From contig JAHBMJ010001488.1 in the NCBI GenBank assembly GCA_018398765.1, positions 1 to 30,225 of the forward strand: 30,225 nucleotides of DNA. Direction: 5' to 3'. Every line of letters begins with the position of its first letter. The first letter of the stretch is position 1. Origin of the DNA: Chromera velia. Lineage: Eukaryota > Sar > Chromeraceae. Of the stretch, positions 29,427 to 30,225 are shown in pieces. The translations under genes were made by a program, and so were the position numbers. Under the pieces are notes generated by a model that was not told the DNA's origin, searched no databases, and saw only the letters and a list, made by a program, of their open reading frames with translations.

Positions 29427-29667
29427 TGTAAGGGCTCAGTATAGGATTGCCCGCCGCCAGTCCCGCCGCCGCATGATAGTGAGATATGCGGCAAGGATGC
29501 GCTCCGTACATTGAATTAATTCTGAGTGAGATCTGCGTTTGGATACAACAACAGACTGAATGACAGAAGAGAAGAAGTTTATTCTCTCTCTCAGTTCTCT
29601 CTCTATAAAACTATGAGACCAAGTAAATCTATGTCTATTGTCTGTTATAGAGTCCAACCACCTTTTA
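29427..29667 (+). repeat. 3' LTR of outer copia element
   Basis: About 12 substitutions and one 2-base indel from the 5' LTR by eye, with all but one substitution being transitions. Followed by the AGGGG target duplication (29668-29672). Confidence 0.92.
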
Positions 29668-29677
29668 AGGGGATGTT

Positions 29678-29890
29678 GTGATCAAGGAGGGGGGAGAGAG
29701 CGGGAGTAAGGGGAAGAAAGAGATAGAGACAAGGAAGAAAGAAACTATAGAAGAACACAGGACCTGTCAGAGGTGGAGAAAGGGAGAGAGAGAAAAAAAG
29801 AAAGAAAAAAAAAGAAAAAGGGAAGAACAAAAAGGTGGTACGGGTAGGTACGGGGGAACAAAGGAAACAAAGAAGGAGAAAAGAACTTTA
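29678..29890. repeat. Purine-rich tract
   Basis: About 210 bases that are almost entirely A and G on the plus strand, with GAGA, GGAA and AAAG motifs. Such tracts can form triplex DNA. It lies directly beyond the retroelement. Confidence 0.8.
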
Positions 29891-29988
29891 TGAGAGTCTC
29901 ACAGAATTATACACACTATTACACAGATCTACAGACCGTCAAACAAGCAGGCAAACCAGTATATCGGCAGACAGACAGACAGACTGAG

Positions 29989-30029
29989 TATGCTTCTTCT
30001 TCTTCTCCCTACTTTTCTTCATGAACACA

Positions 30030-30040
<11 letters not shown>
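29989..30040 (+). repeat. Dispersed repeat copy 2
   Basis: Nearly identical to 17424-17470 (CTTCTTCTTCTCCCTAC then TTTTCTTCATGAACACAACA), flanked by CAGA repeats on both sides. Confidence 0.7.
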
Positions 30041-30060
<20 letters not shown>

Positions 30061-30131
30061 CACAGACACACAGACACACACACAGACGCACACACACGTA
30101 CACACGCATGCACACACGTACACACGCGCAC

Positions 30132-30171
<40 letters not shown>

Positions 30172-30180
30172 ATACACACA
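30030..30180. repeat. (CAGA)n followed by (CA)n microsatellites
   Basis: CAGA units to about 30060, then mixed ACAC/CGCA dinucleotides with GTACACACGCA variants, then pure CA. Confidence 0.95.
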
Positions 30181-30196
30181 TATACAGAGAGAGAGA

Positions 30197-30218
30197 GGGG
30201 GGGGGGGGGGGGGGGGGG
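30197..30218. repeat. G22 homopolymer
   Basis: Twenty-two consecutive G after GAGAGA. It could form G-quadruplexes, or its length may be an assembly artefact at the window edge. Confidence 0.85.
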
Positions 30219-30225
30219 AAAAGGG

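Larger units (their letters stand above)
21378..29667 (+). mobile_element. Full-length degenerate Ty1/copia retrotransposon with a nested insertion
   Basis: LTRs at 21378-21616 and 29427-29667 are about 95 percent identical by eye. The 5-base direct repeat AGGGG flanks them (21373-21377 and 29668-29672). LTR ends approximate TG...CA (TATAAGGG or TGTAAGGG; CCTTTCA or CCTTTTA). A purine tract CAGGGGGTGA precedes the 3' LTR. The internal order gag, protease, integrase, RT, RNase H is that of Ty1/copia. Multiple stops and frameshifts make it inactive. It is split by a second copia element at 22608-25229 in the opposite orientation. Without the insert it would be about 5.7 kb, a normal copia length. 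Confidence 0.92.

Noticed and set aside
29939-30169. ORF of Cys/Val repeats
   Set aside because: It is a direct translation of the CA/GT microsatellite.

Overview
The window looks like nuclear DNA of a repeat-rich, intron-rich eukaryote. Reasons: spliced genes with GT-AG introns, Ty1/copia-type LTR retrotransposons, a MITE-like DNA element, many tetranucleotide microsatellites and low gene density. The combination of BTB-domain and ankyrin-repeat proteins with heavily interrupted genes would fit a chromerid alga such as Chromera velia. That assignment is inference, not something the sequence proves.

Layout. 1-1490: one possible exon of a truncated plus-strand gene, a decayed ~35 bp minisatellite (about 225-965), then AT-rich spacer. 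1488-5108: an old copia element with ~420 bp LTRs and a broken RT-RNase H region but no visible integrase. 5467-6413: a 947 bp non-coding element with 22 bp terminal inverted repeats and an 8 bp target duplication. 6414-8307: mostly non-coding. 8308-10695 (minus): a three-exon BTB/POZ gene. 11566-13392 (plus): a single-exon ankyrin-repeat gene, divergent from the BTB gene across ~870 bp. 13393-16057: non-coding with simple repeats. 16058-20581 (minus): a ten-exon secreted or membrane-anchored alpha/beta hydrolase with a recognisable Ser-Asp-His triad. Its introns are full of tetranucleotide repeats, some sitting exactly on splice sites. 20582-21377: intergenic. 21378-29667: a degenerate full-length copia element (gag, protease, integrase, RT, RNase H) with 5 bp target duplications. 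A second, minus-strand copia element (22608-25229) with 227 bp LTRs is inserted inside its gag-pol region. 29673-30225: purine-rich and simple-repeat DNA ending in a run of 22 G.

The three cellular genes show no obvious shared pathway. The BTB protein is probably an adaptor (E3-ligase-like or scaffold), the ankyrin protein a protein-binding scaffold, and the hydrolase a lipase/esterase-type enzyme entering the secretory pathway. The most informative non-gene signals are: differences between paired LTRs that are almost all transitions, often at CpG-like sites; splice sites nucleated on microsatellites; a tiny inverted-repeat insert flanked by a 24 bp direct repeat inside a BTB intron; and the nested retroelement architecture. 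I saw no CRISPR array, rRNA or tRNA gene.
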